The translations under genes were made by a program, and so were the position numbers. A stretch of 63,137 bases of DNA from an uncultured Sphingomonadales bacterium (lineage in GTDB: Bacteria; Pseudomonadota; Alphaproteobacteria; Sphingomonadales; Sphingomonadaceae), in contig CAIOKP010000261.1 of the NCBI GenBank assembly GCA_903858875.1, forward strand, positions 1 to 63,137, given 5' to 3'. Of this stretch, positions 17,394 through 27,371 are shown one piece after another. Position 1 is the first letter of the stretch, and each line of letters opens with the position of its first letter. Below the pieces are notes generated by a model. That model was not told the origin of the DNA and did no database searches. It saw nothing but the letters and a program-made list of their open reading frames with translations.

Positions 17394-17794
17394 GATTCGC
17401 GCATATCCTTTGCCCCGGCCTCGACCGCCCGGCGGCGGTATTCCGACACCAACAAGACCGCCTTGCTGACCCGCAGGCCAAACATCGTCGGCCCGATCAC
17501 CAGCGGCACCAGCACCAGCGGATAGACCCACACCGGCGGATCCACATCCAGCGCCAGCCAAGCCGCGACCCCCATCGCCAGCCCGCCAACCAGAAAGATC
17601 AGAAACGCTGCAGGCCCATCGCCGACATTAAAGCCGCTCAAATCAAGGCCACAGGCGCGACATTCGGGCGCAAATTTCGCCACCCCCGCAAACAGCCCCT
17701 TTGCCCCGCACCGCGGGCACAAACCAAACAGGGCAGCCGAGACAATGCCCGGCTGCCCTGTTGTTGTAGAGGAAACCTCGACCCGATCAGTCAA
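17390..17794 (-). CDS. DUF983 zinc-ribbon membrane protein
   Basis: A small membrane protein of 134 aa commonly found in alphaproteobacterial cytochrome oxidase operons; its function is unknown. The N-terminal zinc ribbon is CPRCGAKGLFAGVAKFAPECRACG. Two hydrophobic segments follow (AAFLIFLVGGLAMGVAAWLAL and PLVLVPLVIGPTMFGLRV). The track start at 17887 lies inside ctaE. The best start is TTG 17794 (MTDRVEVSSTTTGQPG), which overlaps the ctaE stop and has GGGG upstream. A strong hairpin covers its codons 11-22. Confidence 0.85.
   Translation of the reverse strand: MTDRVEVSSTTTGQPGIVSAALFGLCPRCGAKGLFAGVAKFAPECRACGLDLSGFNVGDGPAAFLIFLVGGLAMGVAAWLALDVDPPVWVYPLVLVPLVIGPTMFGLRVSKAVLLVSEYRRRAVEAGAKDMRES
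17727..17762 (-). promoter_or_regulatory. Strong hairpin after ctaE, inside the 5' end of the DUF983 gene
   Basis: A 12-bp perfect inverted repeat AACAGGGCAGCC / GGCTGCCCTGTT with a 12-nt loop. In the minus-strand transcript it comes 25 nt after the ctaE stop and is followed by TGGTTTGTG. It could terminate or attenuate between structural and assembly genes, or hide the start of DUF983 translation. Confidence 0.65.
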
Positions 17795-18644
17795 CCGCAA
17801 AGCCCCAATTGCCCCAGACGTAGATGCAAACATACAGGAACAGCCACACGACATCGACAAAATGCCAATACCAGGCGGCAGCCTCAAAGCCGAAATGCTG
17901 CTTGGGCGTGAAATCGCCGCGATAAGCGCGCACCAGACAGACGGCGAGGAAGATCGTCCCGACGATCACGTGGAAACCGTGGAAGCCCGTCGCCATATAG
18001 AACGCCGAACCATAGGTGTTCTGGCCGAAGGCGAATGGCGCGTGGGCATATTCGAACGCCTGCAACGACGTGAACAGCATACCCAGCAGGATCGTCGCCC
18101 ACAGGCCCTTCTTCAACCCTTCACGGTCGCCGTGGATCAGGCAGTGGTGCGCCCATGTCACCGTCGTGCCCGAACACAGCAGGATCAGCGTGTTCAACAA
18201 AGGCAGGTCGAACGCGTCGAGCACCGCTTCCATCGACTTTGGCGGCCATTGCCCACCGATCGATTTGGCGATGGTCGAGGGAAACAGCGAAAAGTCGAAA
18301 AACGCCCAAAACCAGCCGACGAAGAACATCACTTCCGATGCGATGAACAGGATCATGCCATAGCGCTGATGCAGTTGCACCACCGGCGTATGGTCGCCCG
18401 CCTTGGCCTCGGACACGATCTTGCCGAACCAGGTGAACATCGCCGCGATCAACAGCGCCAAGCCCAGCGCGGGCACCCATTTGCCCCCGGCCATCTGGTG
18501 CATATACAGCACCATGCCGGACGTGAACGTAAACGCGCCAATCGTCGTGACCAGCGGCACGATATCGGGCGGCAGAATATGGTAATCGTGCGTCTTGCCA
18601 GTGGCCATTTCGCTCATCCCCACTTGCCGGGTCGTGTCAGCCAT
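17787..18644 (-). CDS. ctaE: Cytochrome c oxidase subunit III
   Basis: Seven-helix subunit III of the aa3-type terminal oxidase in the inner membrane. Family features are YHILPPDIVPL, QRYGMILFIASEVMFFVGWFWAFFD, the conserved acidic residue in HGDREG, and the C-terminal WHFVDVVWLFLYVCIYVWGNW. 285 aa is the typical length. ATG 18644 has GGAAGG six bases upstream. Confidence 0.97.
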   Translation of the reverse strand: MADTTRQVGMSEMATGKTHDYHILPPDIVPLVTTIGAFTFTSGMVLYMHQMAGGKWVPALGLALLIAAMFTWFGKIVSEAKAGDHTPVVQLHQRYGMILFIASEVMFFVGWFWAFFDFSLFPSTIAKSIGGQWPPKSMEAVLDAFDLPLLNTLILLCSGTTVTWAHHCLIHGDREGLKKGLWATILLGMLFTSLQAFEYAHAPFAFGQNTYGSAFYMATGFHGFHVIVGTIFLAVCLVRAYRGDFTPKQHFGFEAAAWYWHFVDVVWLFLYVCIYVWGNWGFAVD

Positions 18645-18751
18645 CTGCCGCCTTCCCGGGTTTTTATGATCTTTGGTCGAACTCTACCTGTCTGCGCCAG
18701 CGTGGTCCAGTGACTTTTGCCCCGGAGCGCCAGCGTAACAGAGGCTTTGGC

Positions 18752-19318
18752 TCAGCCTTTCGGCCCTGCCTCCACCGGGTGGAATGTATAGCTCAGGGTA
18801 ATCTGTTGCAGCGTGTTGACTTCGGGATCGTCGAGCAGCTTTGGATCGACGTAATAGGTCACCGGCATCCGCACCTTTTCATGCGGGCGCAGCGTCTGCC
18901 GCGTGAAGCAGAAGCATTGCACCTTGGTAAAATAGCGAGCCGCCTCGTCGGGCGCGATGTTATAGCTCGCGGCGCCGGTGATGTCGTGATCGGTGGTGTT
19001 CTCGGCAGTGAAAAACGCGATGGAACGCGCACCGATGGCGACCGTCTGCGTGGTCGCCTCGGGGTGGAAGGCCCATTTCATGCCGGGATCGACATTGGCG
19101 TCAAACCGGATCGACATCTTGCGCCCTGCCACAACGCGAACGCCCGCCGCCGTCGCCTCGCTGGCGCGGCGCGGCGTGCCGCCAAAGCCGGTCGCCTGAC
19201 AGAACATCCGGTACAGCGGCACCGCAGCATAGCCCATGCCCGTCATGCCCACGGCAAACGTCAGAGCCATCAGCCCAACACGGGCATTGCGGCCAGCAGG
19301 AATGGGCGTGACTACCAT
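18752..19318 (-). CDS. ctaG: Cytochrome c oxidase assembly protein CtaG (Cox11)
   Basis: Copper chaperone that delivers Cu to the CuB site of subunit I. It has a single N-terminal membrane anchor (RVGLMALTFAVGMTGMGYAAVPLYRMFCQATGFGG) and a periplasmic immunoglobulin-like domain. The Cu-binding motif is VQCFCFTRQTLRPHEKV. 188 aa fits the family. It lies between ctaE and the CoxF-like gene. Confidence 0.96.
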   Translation of the reverse strand: MVVTPIPAGRNARVGLMALTFAVGMTGMGYAAVPLYRMFCQATGFGGTPRRASEATAAGVRVVAGRKMSIRFDANVDPGMKWAFHPEATTQTVAIGARSIAFFTAENTTDHDITGAASYNIAPDEAARYFTKVQCFCFTRQTLRPHEKVRMPVTYYVDPKLLDDPEVNTLQQITLSYTFHPVEAGPKG

Positions 19319-19322
19319 CGCG

Positions 19323-19481
19323 TCAGATCTTCATCTTGACGATAGTGATAGCGAAAAACAGCACGACAAAGCCGACTAGCACCCATGCGGTCGCCCGGTT
19401 GCGCGCCGCGATGATACGCTTGCGATTGGCCTCGATGTCGGGTGTTGCAACCAGGGGTGGCGTTTCGACAGGCTCGGTCAT
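19323..19481 (-). CDS. CoxF-like small membrane protein (not in ORF track)
   Basis: Translation of the ctaB-ctaG gap on the minus strand gives 52 aa: [20 protein letters not shown], a basic stretch [12 protein letters not shown], then one membrane helix ([20 protein letters not shown]). Its ATG overlaps the ctaB stop by ATGA, and ctaG starts 4 bp downstream, so the gene is embedded in the operon. Small CoxF-type proteins occupy this slot in many alphaproteobacterial cox operons. A role in oxidase assembly is inferred from position. Confidence 0.8.
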   Translation of the reverse strand: MTEPVETPPLVATPDIEANRKRIIAARNRATAWVLVGFVVLFFAITIVKMKI

Positions 19482-20407
19482 GCATGACCTCCCAAAATGA
19501 GCGCCCAGCGGTCCGCCACCAGCGCGGCGAACAGGGCAAAAAGATAGAGGATCGAATAGGCGAACAACTGTTTTTCAGGCTTCATCCGGTCGTCGTCGCC
19601 AGTGCGGGCGCGCAACCCCACCCGCATCGCCAACGCCAGAAACCCGATCGACAGCACCGTCGCCGCCACGCCATAAATAACGCCCGTGCCACCGATCCAC
19701 CACGGCACCAGCGTCAACGGCAGCAATAGCACCGAATAGCCCAAGATCTGCCGCCGCGTCGCCCGTTCCCCCGCCACAACGGGCAGCATCGGAATGCCGA
19801 CCTTGGCGTAATCGGTCTGCACAAACAGCGCCAGCGCCCAGAAATGCGGCGGCGTCCACATGAAGATGATCAGGAAAAGCACCACCGGCATCAACGTAAT
19901 ATGCCCAGTCACCGCCAACCACCCGATCATCGGCGGGAAGGCACCAGCCCCGCCGCCGATCACGATGTTCAACGGCGTCCGCGGCTTTAGCCACACGGTG
20001 TAAACCAGCGCGTAATAGACAATCGACACCGCCAGAATGACCGCACACAGCGCGTTGATCGCCAGGCCCATCACAATCACCGAGGCCGCCGATAGCGCCA
20101 CGCCGAAATCCCGCGCCGATGTGCGTTCCATCTTGCCGGACGGCAGCGGGCGCTTTTGCGTCCGCTTCATGCCGGCGTCGATGTCGGCCTCCCACCACTG
20201 GTTGAGCGCCGCCGCACCGCCGGCGCCGACCGCGATGCACAGAATCGCGACAAAACCCAGCACCGGGTGAATATGCCCCGGCGCCGCCAGCAAGCCACAC
20301 AGGCCGGTAAAGATCACCAAAGTCATCACCCGCGGCTTGGTCAGCGCGAAAAAATCGCGCCATTCGGCGGGGAGGCGGTCAGGTGCGAGCAAGTGGGGGG
20401 CTGTCAT
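19478..20407 (-). CDS. ctaB: Protoheme IX farnesyltransferase (heme O synthase)
   Basis: UbiA-fold membrane enzyme that attaches farnesyl to heme b to make heme O, the precursor of heme A. The first prenyl-diphosphate motif is [24 protein letters not shown], and [29 protein letters not shown] is diagnostic of CtaB/CyoE. ATG 20407 ([12 protein letters not shown], 309 aa) has GGAG eight bases upstream; the longer frame from 20470 is a less likely alternative. Confidence 0.96.
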   Translation of the reverse strand: MTAPHLLAPDRLPAEWRDFFALTKPRVMTLVIFTGLCGLLAAPGHIHPVLGFVAILCIAVGAGGAAALNQWWEADIDAGMKRTQKRPLPSGKMERTSARDFGVALSAASVIVMGLAINALCAVILAVSIVYYALVYTVWLKPRTPLNIVIGGGAGAFPPMIGWLAVTGHITLMPVVLFLIIFMWTPPHFWALALFVQTDYAKVGIPMLPVVAGERATRRQILGYSVLLLPLTLVPWWIGGTGVIYGVAATVLSIGFLALAMRVGLRARTGDDDRMKPEKQLFAYSILYLFALFAALVADRWALILGGHA

Positions 20408-20509
20408 ACCCAAAACTCCTCGCCCGGACAGGCGCGGTTGTAAAGGGACTGCTTGGGAAAGCACCGTCATCGGATCATCCCGCCACGTTCACAAAATCGG
20501 GGGACACGG

Positions 20510-20544
20510 ACGGGTGCCTGGCCATGCGCAGCCAAGGCACCCGT
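20510..20544 (-). terminator. Hairpin between ctaD and ctaB
   Basis: ACGGGTGCCTGG and CCAAGGCACCCGT form a stem with one bulge. It sits just after the ctaD stop on the minus strand and is followed at some distance by GATTTTG. It may lower expression of the assembly genes relative to ctaC and ctaD. Confidence 0.5.
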
Positions 20545-20549
20545 GCCGG

Positions 20550-22244
20550 TCAGTGGTGATCGCTGTCCGAGATCACCGGCAGGGTTTCAAACTGATGGAA
20601 GGGCGGCGGGCTGGACAGGGTCCATTCCAGCGTCGTCGCGCCTTCGCCCCAATAATTGCCCTCGGCCTTTTTACCGGCGATGAACGCATAGGCAATGTTG
20701 ACGAAGAAAATCACCATCGACGAGGCCATCACCATATAGCCGACGCTTGCAAAATGGTTCCAATAGGCCAGCGCCGGGGTGTAATCCGGCATGCGGCGCG
20801 GCATGCCCTGTTGCCCCAAAAAGTGCATGGGGAAGAACAGCATGTTCACGCCGACAAAGAACACCCAAAAGTGCAGGTGGGCCAGAAACTCCGAATGCCA
20901 GCGCCCGCTCATTTTGGGGAACCAGTAATAGAAGCCGGCGAACAGCGCCGTCACCGCACCCAGCGACAGCACGTAGTGGAAATGCGCCACCACGTAATAA
21001 GTGTCCTGAAGGTTGTCATCCAAGCCGCCATTGGCCAGTTCGACACCCGTCACGCCGCCCACGGTGAACAGGAAGATAAAGCCAATCGCCCAGACCATCG
21101 GCGATTTGAACGAGATCGACCCGCCCCACATCGTCGCGATCCAGCTGAAGATCTTGATGCCGGTCGGCACCGCAATGACCATCGTGGCGGTGGTGAAGTA
21201 CATTTTGACGTCTTCGGACAGGCCGGTGGTGTACATGTGGTGCGCCCACACGACAAATCCGACCACGCCAATCGCGACCATCGCATAGGCCATGCCCAAA
21301 TAGCCAAACACCGGCTTTTTGGAGAAGGTCGAGATGATCTGGCTGATAATGCCAAAGCCCGGCAGGATCATGATGTACACTTCGGGGTGACCGAAGAACC
21401 AGAACAAGTGCTGGAACAGAATCGGATCGCCGCCCCCGGCCGGATCAAAGAACGTGGTGTGGAAATTACGATCGGTGATCAACATCGTGATCGCCGCGGC
21501 CAGCACCGGCAAAGCCAGCAGCAACAGGAACGCGGTCACCAACACCGACCACACGAACAGCGGCATCTTGTGCAACGTCATGCCCGGTGCGCGCATGTTA
21601 AATATGGTGGTGATGAAATTGATCGCCCCCATGATCGAACCAGCGCCCGCCAGATGCAGCGAGAAGATCGCGAAATCGACCGCTGGCCCTTGGCTGCCAC
21701 TGGTCGACAGCGGCGCATAGGCGGTCCAGCCGATACCAGCGCCATTGCCGGTGCCGCCCGGCACAAACGCCGACAGCATCAACGAACAGAACCCCGCCAC
21801 CGTCAACCAGAACGAGATATTGTTCATACGCGGGAAGGCCATGTCCGGCGCGCCGATCATGATCGGCACGAACCAGTTGCCAAACCCGCCGATCATCGCG
21901 GGCATCACCATGAAGAACACCATGATCAGGCCATGCGCCGTGATCAGCACGTTCCACAGGTGTAATTGCTGGTCGAAACTGGCGTCCTTGATGCCGAGGA
22001 AATTGGCGATATGGCCAAGATACTGGATACCCGGATGGGCCAGTTCGGCGCGCATCAATCCCGAAATCGCGCCGCCGATAATCCCGGCCATGATCGCGAA
22101 GATCAGATAGAGCGTGCCGATATCCTTGTGATTGGTCGACATGAACCACCGGGCGAAAAAGCTCGGCTTGTGTTCGTGATGGTCGTCATGCGCGTGGGCA
22201 TCGCCCGCGCCATGCGCCTGAAATTCGGATGCGATGGTAGCCAT
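20550..22244 (-). CDS. ctaD: Cytochrome c oxidase subunit I
   Basis: Catalytic subunit with low-spin heme a and the heme a3-CuB centre. Twelve-helix architecture, 564 aa. Key residues visible: the heme-ligand region [18 protein letters not shown], the proton-entry motif [26 protein letters not shown] with the CuB His and its cross-linked Tyr, WAHHMYTTG, and [13 protein letters not shown] with the heme His pair. The N-terminal tail is His/Asp-rich ([13 protein letters not shown]). It is an aa3 type of the A family. Confidence 0.98.
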   Translation of the reverse strand: MATIASEFQAHGAGDAHAHDDHHEHKPSFFARWFMSTNHKDIGTLYLIFAIMAGIIGGAISGLMRAELAHPGIQYLGHIANFLGIKDASFDQQLHLWNVLITAHGLIMVFFMVMPAMIGGFGNWFVPIMIGAPDMAFPRMNNISFWLTVAGFCSLMLSAFVPGGTGNGAGIGWTAYAPLSTSGSQGPAVDFAIFSLHLAGAGSIMGAINFITTIFNMRAPGMTLHKMPLFVWSVLVTAFLLLLALPVLAAAITMLITDRNFHTTFFDPAGGGDPILFQHLFWFFGHPEVYIMILPGFGIISQIISTFSKKPVFGYLGMAYAMVAIGVVGFVVWAHHMYTTGLSEDVKMYFTTATMVIAVPTGIKIFSWIATMWGGSISFKSPMVWAIGFIFLFTVGGVTGVELANGGLDDNLQDTYYVVAHFHYVLSLGAVTALFAGFYYWFPKMSGRWHSEFLAHLHFWVFFVGVNMLFFPMHFLGQQGMPRRMPDYTPALAYWNHFASVGYMVMASSMVIFFVNIAYAFIAGKKAEGNYWGEGATTLEWTLSSPPPFHQFETLPVISDSDHH

Positions 22245-22284
22245 GGTTTAGCAAACCCCGGAAGAAATGGGCATGTACATGCGA

Positions 22285-23277
22285 TCAAACACCAGAAGCG
22301 GCGGCAGCAGGCGCCGCGGCCTCAGCCGGCTTTGCGTCGGCGGCCTTGGGGACGTCAGCGGTTTTCGGCGCGCCGTCGATCTTCGCGCCCGAATGGGTCA
22401 TCACCCAGGCGTTGAATTGCGGGCGGGGCAAGGCCTCGACCACGATCGGCATATAGCCATGACGCGCACCGCACAGTTCCGAGCACTGGCCATAATAGAC
22501 GCCCGGCTCATTGATGGTCAGCACCTTTTCGTTGATCCGCCCCGGCACTGCGTCCAGCTTGAACCACAGCGACGGCACAGCGAAGGAATGGATCACGTCC
22601 GCGCCAAACGTCTGCATACGGATCGCCTCGCCCACCGGCACGACCATGCGGTTGTCGGCGGCCAATTGCACCGGTTCACCGCGCTTTTTGGCTTCCTCGG
22701 GCGGCAGGATGTTCGAGGTGACCTCGAAACCGCCATTGTCGGGATAGGAATAGGACCAATACCACTGGTTGCCCGTCGCCTTGACGGTCAGGGCATTGGC
22801 CGGCGGCGACTTGTACTGATGCGCCAGCAATTTCATCGAAGGCACAAACACCACCAACAGGATCAGCACCGGAATACCGGTCCAGATCACTTCGAGCAGC
22901 GTATTGTGGCTGGTCTTGGTCGGCACCGGATTGGCGTGCTTGTTATAGCGGGCGATCACCCACAACAGCAGCCCGGCAACAAATACGCATACCGCGATAA
23001 GGATCCACAGCACGATATGATCGTGCATCCACAAGGCCTCGATCCCGGTCGGCGAATATTGTGCCTGGAACGTCAGCCCGGCGTCGACCGGCATCCCCTT
23101 GCCCGGAGTCGGCGCCATCGGCGTATAACCGCCCGGCGCGATGGCGAAATGGTCCGCCGTCAAATGGCCACCTGTATCGGCGGCGCTGGCCATCGCAGGC
23201 ACCCACAGCAAGGCCGCGGGTGTGCCAAAGCTCAACATACAGCGTTTTGCAACGCCGATCACTTCTCCCAATGTCAT
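22285..23277 (-). CDS. ctaC: Cytochrome c oxidase subunit II
   Basis: CuA-carrying subunit that accepts electrons from cytochrome c at the periplasmic face. ATG 23277 (MTLGEVIGVAK) is preferred over the GTG at 23301. It gives a signal peptide ending AMASA, two membrane helices (HIVLWILIAVCVFVAGLLLW and VLILLVVFVPSMKLL) and the CuA motif YGQCSELCGARHGYMPIVV. The tail is Ala/Lys-rich. It is the first gene of the oxidase run; the 258 bp before pyrE must hold its promoter. Confidence 0.97.
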   Translation of the reverse strand: MTLGEVIGVAKRCMLSFGTPAALLWVPAMASAADTGGHLTADHFAIAPGGYTPMAPTPGKGMPVDAGLTFQAQYSPTGIEALWMHDHIVLWILIAVCVFVAGLLLWVIARYNKHANPVPTKTSHNTLLEVIWTGIPVLILLVVFVPSMKLLAHQYKSPPANALTVKATGNQWYWSYSYPDNGGFEVTSNILPPEEAKKRGEPVQLAADNRMVVPVGEAIRMQTFGADVIHSFAVPSLWFKLDAVPGRINEKVLTINEPGVYYGQCSELCGARHGYMPIVVEALPRPQFNAWVMTHSGAKIDGAPKTADVPKAADAKPAEAAAPAAAASGV

Positions 23278-23535
23278 GCCTAGCGCTCTTTCTTTATCCA
23301 CCGGCTGAGAGAATTGCCCCCTCTCACCCCGTTTCCCATAGGCTATAGGACTTTTTGTCCCTTGGGACGAAGGTGTACCAGCGCTTGCCCCCGCTCACAA
23401 GCGCCTCTAGGGTATTTTTGATTCAGACCAATGACAGGGGCCGGTGGCCTGCTCTGTCAGGGGCCTGCCGGGCGCGCCGGCCTAGGGCGCCGTCGCCCAT
23501 CCATGTGAGTGCATTCAACCAAGGCGATAGTACAG

Positions 23536-24117
23536 ATGACCGAAGATGAAGTGCTGGCCGAGTTTCGCGCTAGCCAGGCCCTGCTCGAAGGGCATTTCCT
23601 GCTGTCCTCCGGCCGCCACAGCGCCCATTACCTGCAATGCGCCCGCGTGCTCATGGACCCGATGCGCGCCAGCCGGCTGGCTTTGGCGATTGCCGCGACC
23701 ATCCCGCGCGAACTGCGCAAAGACATCAATAAGGTCGTGTCGCCCGCGATGGGTGGCCTGATCATTGGCCACGAAATGGGCCGCGCGCTGGGCGTGGAAG
23801 CGATGTTTGTCGAACGCCCGACCGGCACATTCGAACTGCGCCGCGGCTTTTCGCTCCATCCGGGCGACAAGGTGTTGATGGTCGAAGACGTCGTCACCAC
23901 CGGCCTGTCGAGCCGCGAGGCGATCAAGGCGATCGAGGACGCGGGCGGGCATGTGATTGCCGCCGCCGCGCTGATCGATCGCAGCGCGGGCACCGCCGAC
24001 CTTGGCGTGCCATTCTATCCGCTGATCGCGCTCAATTTCCCAACTTGGGCGCCCGACGAAGTGCCCGCCGACATGGCCGCCACCCCCGCGATCAAGCCGG
24101 GTAGCCGGGCGAAGTAG
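23536..24117 (+). CDS. pyrE: Orotate phosphoribosyltransferase
   Basis: Transfers phosphoribosyl from PRPP to orotate to form OMP in pyrimidine synthesis. The PRPP loop is [18 protein letters not shown], and [19 protein letters not shown] is the substrate-side motif. ATG 23536 ([10 protein letters not shown], 193 aa) was chosen over 23509 on family length. It is first in the pyrE-pdxJ-acpS-lepB run, with pdxJ two bases after its stop. Confidence 0.97.
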   Translation: MTEDEVLAEFRASQALLEGHFLLSSGRHSAHYLQCARVLMDPMRASRLALAIAATIPRELRKDINKVVSPAMGGLIIGHEMGRALGVEAMFVERPTGTFELRRGFSLHPGDKVLMVEDVVTTGLSSREAIKAIEDAGGHVIAAAALIDRSAGTADLGVPFYPLIALNFPTWAPDEVPADMAATPAIKPGSRAK

Positions 24118-24119
24118 GC

Positions 24120-24881
24120 GTGGATAACCTGCTGAACCGGGCTCCGTTGCGCCCCAATTCGCTGCGCCTGGGCGTCAACATCGACCATGTTGCGACCATC
24201 CGCAACGCGCGCGGCGGGGAACATCCCGATCCGGTGCGCGCGGCGCAAATCGTCGCGGCGGTGGGCGGCGACGGCATCACGGCGCACCTGCGCGAGGATC
24301 GCCGCCACATCCGCGACGAGGATATCGCCCGCATTCAGGCCGCGACCAACCTGCCGCTCAATTTCGAGATGGCGGCGACGGACGAAATGCTGGACTTTGC
24401 GCTGCGCCACCGCCCGCACGCCGCCTGCATCGTGCCCGAACGGCGCGAGGAACGCACCACCGAAGGCGGGCTGGACGCGGCGGGGCAGCATAACCGGCTG
24501 GCGCCGATCATCGCGCGGCTGACCGATGCGGGCATCCGGGTCAGCCTGTTTATCGCACCGGAAATGCGGCAATTGGATGCGGCGATCCGGTTGGGCGCCC
24601 CGGTGGTGGAATTCCACACCGGCGAATATGCCCATGCGACTGGCGATCAATGCGCGATCGAACTCAAGCGCCTCTATGACATGGCCGCGCTGGCCGTGCG
24701 CAACGGGATCGAGCCCCATGCCGGCCACGGCCTGACCTATGACAACGTGCAGGCGGTCGCCGCGATCCCGCATATCGCCGAACTCAACATCGGCCATTAT
24801 CTGATTGGCGAGGCGGTGTTCGTGGGGCTGGAAGCCGCTGTGCGCCGGATGCGCGAATTGATGGACGCGGCGCGGGGATGA
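24120..24881 (+). CDS. pdxJ: Pyridoxine 5'-phosphate synthase
   Basis: Condenses 1-deoxy-D-xylulose 5-phosphate with 3-amino-2-oxopropyl phosphate to form pyridoxine phosphate. It is a TIM barrel of 253 aa with hallmark [43 protein letters not shown] and the C-terminal phosphate-binding [13 protein letters not shown]. The start is GTG at 24120, 2 bp after pyrE, implying coupling. Confidence 0.98.
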   Translation: MDNLLNRAPLRPNSLRLGVNIDHVATIRNARGGEHPDPVRAAQIVAAVGGDGITAHLREDRRHIRDEDIARIQAATNLPLNFEMAATDEMLDFALRHRPHAACIVPERREERTTEGGLDAAGQHNRLAPIIARLTDAGIRVSLFIAPEMRQLDAAIRLGAPVVEFHTGEYAHATGDQCAIELKRLYDMAALAVRNGIEPHAGHGLTYDNVQAVAAIPHIAELNIGHYLIGEAVFVGLEAAVRRMRELMDAARG

Positions 24882-24894
24882 CGGGCGCGTTCCG

Positions 24895-25308
24895 ATGATC
24901 CTGGGCATCGGATCGGACCTTTGCAGCATCGAGCGGATCGCCACCGCGCTGACCCGGCATGGCGACCGATTCGCGACGCGGATCTTTTCGCCCGACGAAA
25001 TCGCACTGGCCAACAGCCGCCCGGCCAACCGCGCCGCCTGCCTCGCCAAACGTTTTGCCGCCAAGGAGGCCTGCGCCAAGGCGATGCGCACCGGGTTCGG
25101 TCGCGGCTTTGTGATGGCCGACATCGCGGTCACGCTCGATCCACTGGGCGCGCCATCGCTGCTGCTCTCCGGCGGCGCGGCGCAAAGGCTTGCGGCGATG
25201 ACGCCTGCGGGGCATGAGGCGCTTGTTCATGTCTCGCTCACGGATGACCATCCATGGGCGCAGGCCTTTGTTATCATTGAGGCGCGCCAGAGAGCAGACC
25301 ACCCATGA
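24895..25308 (+). CDS. acpS: Holo-[acyl-carrier-protein] synthase
   Basis: Transfers 4'-phosphopantetheine from CoA to acyl carrier protein. Motifs are [15 protein letters not shown] (Mg-binding Asp) and [20 protein letters not shown] (catalytic KEA). 137 aa fits AcpS. Its stop overlaps the lepB ATG by ATGA. The pdxJ-acpS-lepB order is common in alphaproteobacteria. Confidence 0.97.
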   Translation: MILGIGSDLCSIERIATALTRHGDRFATRIFSPDEIALANSRPANRAACLAKRFAAKEACAKAMRTGFGRGFVMADIAVTLDPLGAPSLLLSGGAAQRLAAMTPAGHEALVHVSLTDDHPWAQAFVIIEARQRADHP

Positions 25309-26204
25309 CCAGCACGCCCGAAACCCCAGCCAGCACTCCGGCCGAAGCCGCCGCCCCCACCCCCGCCGAACCCATCAACTGGTGGTCCGAAGTGCGCGGG
25401 CTGATCGGTATGTTCATCGCCGTGCTGGCATTCCACAGCGTGATCGCCAAGCCGTTCTATATCCCCAGCGCCTCGATGGTGCCGGGCCTGTGGGTGGGCG
25501 ATCATCTGGTGGTGTCGAAATACCCCTATGGCTGGAACTGGGAATCGGCGAGCTTCCACATCCTGCCCCGGGGCAGCTGGCGCATCTGGCCCAGGACGCC
25601 GGAATATGGCGATGTGGTGATCGTCGTGCCACGCGGCCGCCCGGGCGAGGATTACATCAAGCGCGTCGTCGCCCTGCCAAACGACCGCATCGCGGTGCGC
25701 CATGGCCAGATCATCCTGAACGGCCATCCCGTGCCGCAAGCGGTCGAGCCGCCTGCCGAAATCCCGCTCAACGCCATCGCCTCGGCGGAGGATCCCTATC
25801 CGTGCGAGGGCTATGGCTTTGCCGGCATGAAAATCCGCAAAGCCTCGGGCGCGCAGGTATGCGAAATGCCCGCCTATCGCGAAACCATGCCCAATGGCGC
25901 GACCTATACGATTGTCGACCACATGGAACAATCGCTCGACAATATGGACGAGATCACGGTCCCTGCCGGGCATGTCTTTGTGATGGGCGACAACCGCGAC
26001 CATTCCGCCGACAGCCGGGTCAGCCTCGAAGGCAATGGCCTGGGCGGGCCTGTCCCGATCAGCGATATTGGCGGCCGGGCCGAATTTATCACGCATTCGT
26101 TTGATGGCACCACAAGCTGGAACCCGATCACCTGGGTAACGAGCTTGCGTTCGGGCCGCGCATGGCACACGCTGCGCCCTGCCCTAGATCCCACACGCAG
26201 GTAA
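25305..26204 (+). CDS. lepB: Signal peptidase I
   Basis: Membrane serine protease that removes Sec signal peptides. After a Pro/Ala-rich N-terminus comes one membrane helix ([17 protein letters not shown]). The nucleophile Ser57 is in [12 protein letters not shown], and the general-base Lys is in [14 protein letters not shown]. The C-terminal box is [17 protein letters not shown]. 299 aa is on the long side, with an insert before the last box. Confidence 0.97.
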   Translation: MTSTPETPASTPAEAAAPTPAEPINWWSEVRGLIGMFIAVLAFHSVIAKPFYIPSASMVPGLWVGDHLVVSKYPYGWNWESASFHILPRGSWRIWPRTPEYGDVVIVVPRGRPGEDYIKRVVALPNDRIAVRHGQIILNGHPVPQAVEPPAEIPLNAIASAEDPYPCEGYGFAGMKIRKASGAQVCEMPAYRETMPNGATYTIVDHMEQSLDNMDEITVPAGHVFVMGDNRDHSADSRVSLEGNGLGGPVPISDIGGRAEFITHSFDGTTSWNPITWVTSLRSGRAWHTLRPALDPTRR

Positions 26205-26209
26205 TTTTG

Positions 26210-27352
26210 GTGTCCACCCCGCCCAAACGTGTTCCCGTCAAAAAAACCACCGGCAGCGCCGGCCACCGCGCACGCCGCGCGGGCCCGACCGATATCCACG
26301 ATCCCGCCGTCCGCGAAGAAGCAAAGAAGGCGCTGATCTGGCTGGGTATTGCCGGGTTGATGGGGTTGACCGTGATGCTGGCCCAGCCGTTGATGGTGGT
26401 GTTTGGCGGGATGGTGTTTGGCGCGCTGTTGGATGGCGGGGCGCGATTGCTGGGCCGGGTGTTGCCGATCGGGCGCGTGTGGCGGGTGGTGATCGTGCTC
26501 CTGTTGGCGGTGGCGTTTTCGATCTGGTTTCTGGGCTACGCCGGCAGCCAGATCACCGAACAGGCCGCCGCCCTGCCCGCGACCTTGCAGGCGCAGGCGA
26601 TGCGCCTGCTGCATTGGGGCGAACATCGCGGCCTGGCGATCAACGCCCGGATGACGCAAAGCCTCACCGAACAGGCGATTTCCAGCGTCGGGCAATTGAC
26701 AGGTGTGGTCGGCGGATTGATCGGGGGCGCAACGACGCTGTTCCTGATCCTCGTGCTCGGCATCTATTTCGCGATCGACCCACAGCCGTATCAGCGCGGC
26801 CTGGCCTGGATGCTTCCGGGTGAGAGCCGCGGGTTTTTCGAGACGATGTTCGTCCAGATGGGGCTGACGATGCGCCGTCTGTTGTTCGGGCGGATCATCG
26901 GGATGGTCGTTGAAGGGCTCAGCGTCGGATTTGCGCTGGGCGTCTATGGCGTGCCGATGGCGACCTTGCTGGGGCTGCTGACCGGGGTTCTGGCGTTTTT
27001 GCCCAATATTGGCGCGCCGATTTCGGGCCTGTTGATGGTACTGGTGGGTTTTTCGGGCGGCACCAACATGGGGCTGTACTGCATCGGCGTCTATGTCGTG
27101 GTGCAGGGGATTGACGGCAATGTGATCGTGCCGATGGTCGCCAAAAAAACCGCCGACCTCGCGCCCGCGCTGGTGCTGGCGATGCAGTTGATCATGGGCG
27201 TGCTGTTCGGCATCGTCGGCCTCGCGCTGGCCGATCCGATGCTGGCGATGCTCAAGGTGCTGCTCGAACGGTTGGCCGCGCGCGGTAATCCGCCGGAAGA
27301 CAGCGCCGACAACGATCCCGTTGCCGCTGTGCCGAACCCCGCCCAAGATTGA
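26210..27352 (+). CDS. AI-2E family (PerM-like) membrane permease
   Basis: A 380-aa polytopic membrane protein of the UPF0118/AI-2E exporter family. Members have been linked to small-molecule export or Na+/H+ exchange; the substrate is not predictable. It has about eight hydrophobic segments. The family signature region VYGVPMATLLGLLTGVLAFLPNIGAPISG and the C-terminal QGIDGNVIVPMVAKKTADLAPALVLAMQLIMG are clear. The start is GTG 26210, 5 bp after lepB; the track start lies inside lepB. Confidence 0.88.
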   Translation: MSTPPKRVPVKKTTGSAGHRARRAGPTDIHDPAVREEAKKALIWLGIAGLMGLTVMLAQPLMVVFGGMVFGALLDGGARLLGRVLPIGRVWRVVIVLLLAVAFSIWFLGYAGSQITEQAAALPATLQAQAMRLLHWGEHRGLAINARMTQSLTEQAISSVGQLTGVVGGLIGGATTLFLILVLGIYFAIDPQPYQRGLAWMLPGESRGFFETMFVQMGLTMRRLLFGRIIGMVVEGLSVGFALGVYGVPMATLLGLLTGVLAFLPNIGAPISGLLMVLVGFSGGTNMGLYCIGVYVVVQGIDGNVIVPMVAKKTADLAPALVLAMQLIMGVLFGIVGLALADPMLAMLKVLLERLAARGNPPEDSADNDPVAAVPNPAQD

Positions 27353-27371
27353 CCTGGCGAGCCTCATCCCC

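Noticed and set aside
20337-21965. 542-aa plus-strand ORF opposite ctaD
   Set aside because: Runs antisense to an unmistakable cytochrome oxidase subunit I; the composition (His/Arg/Gln-rich) is typical of complement frames.
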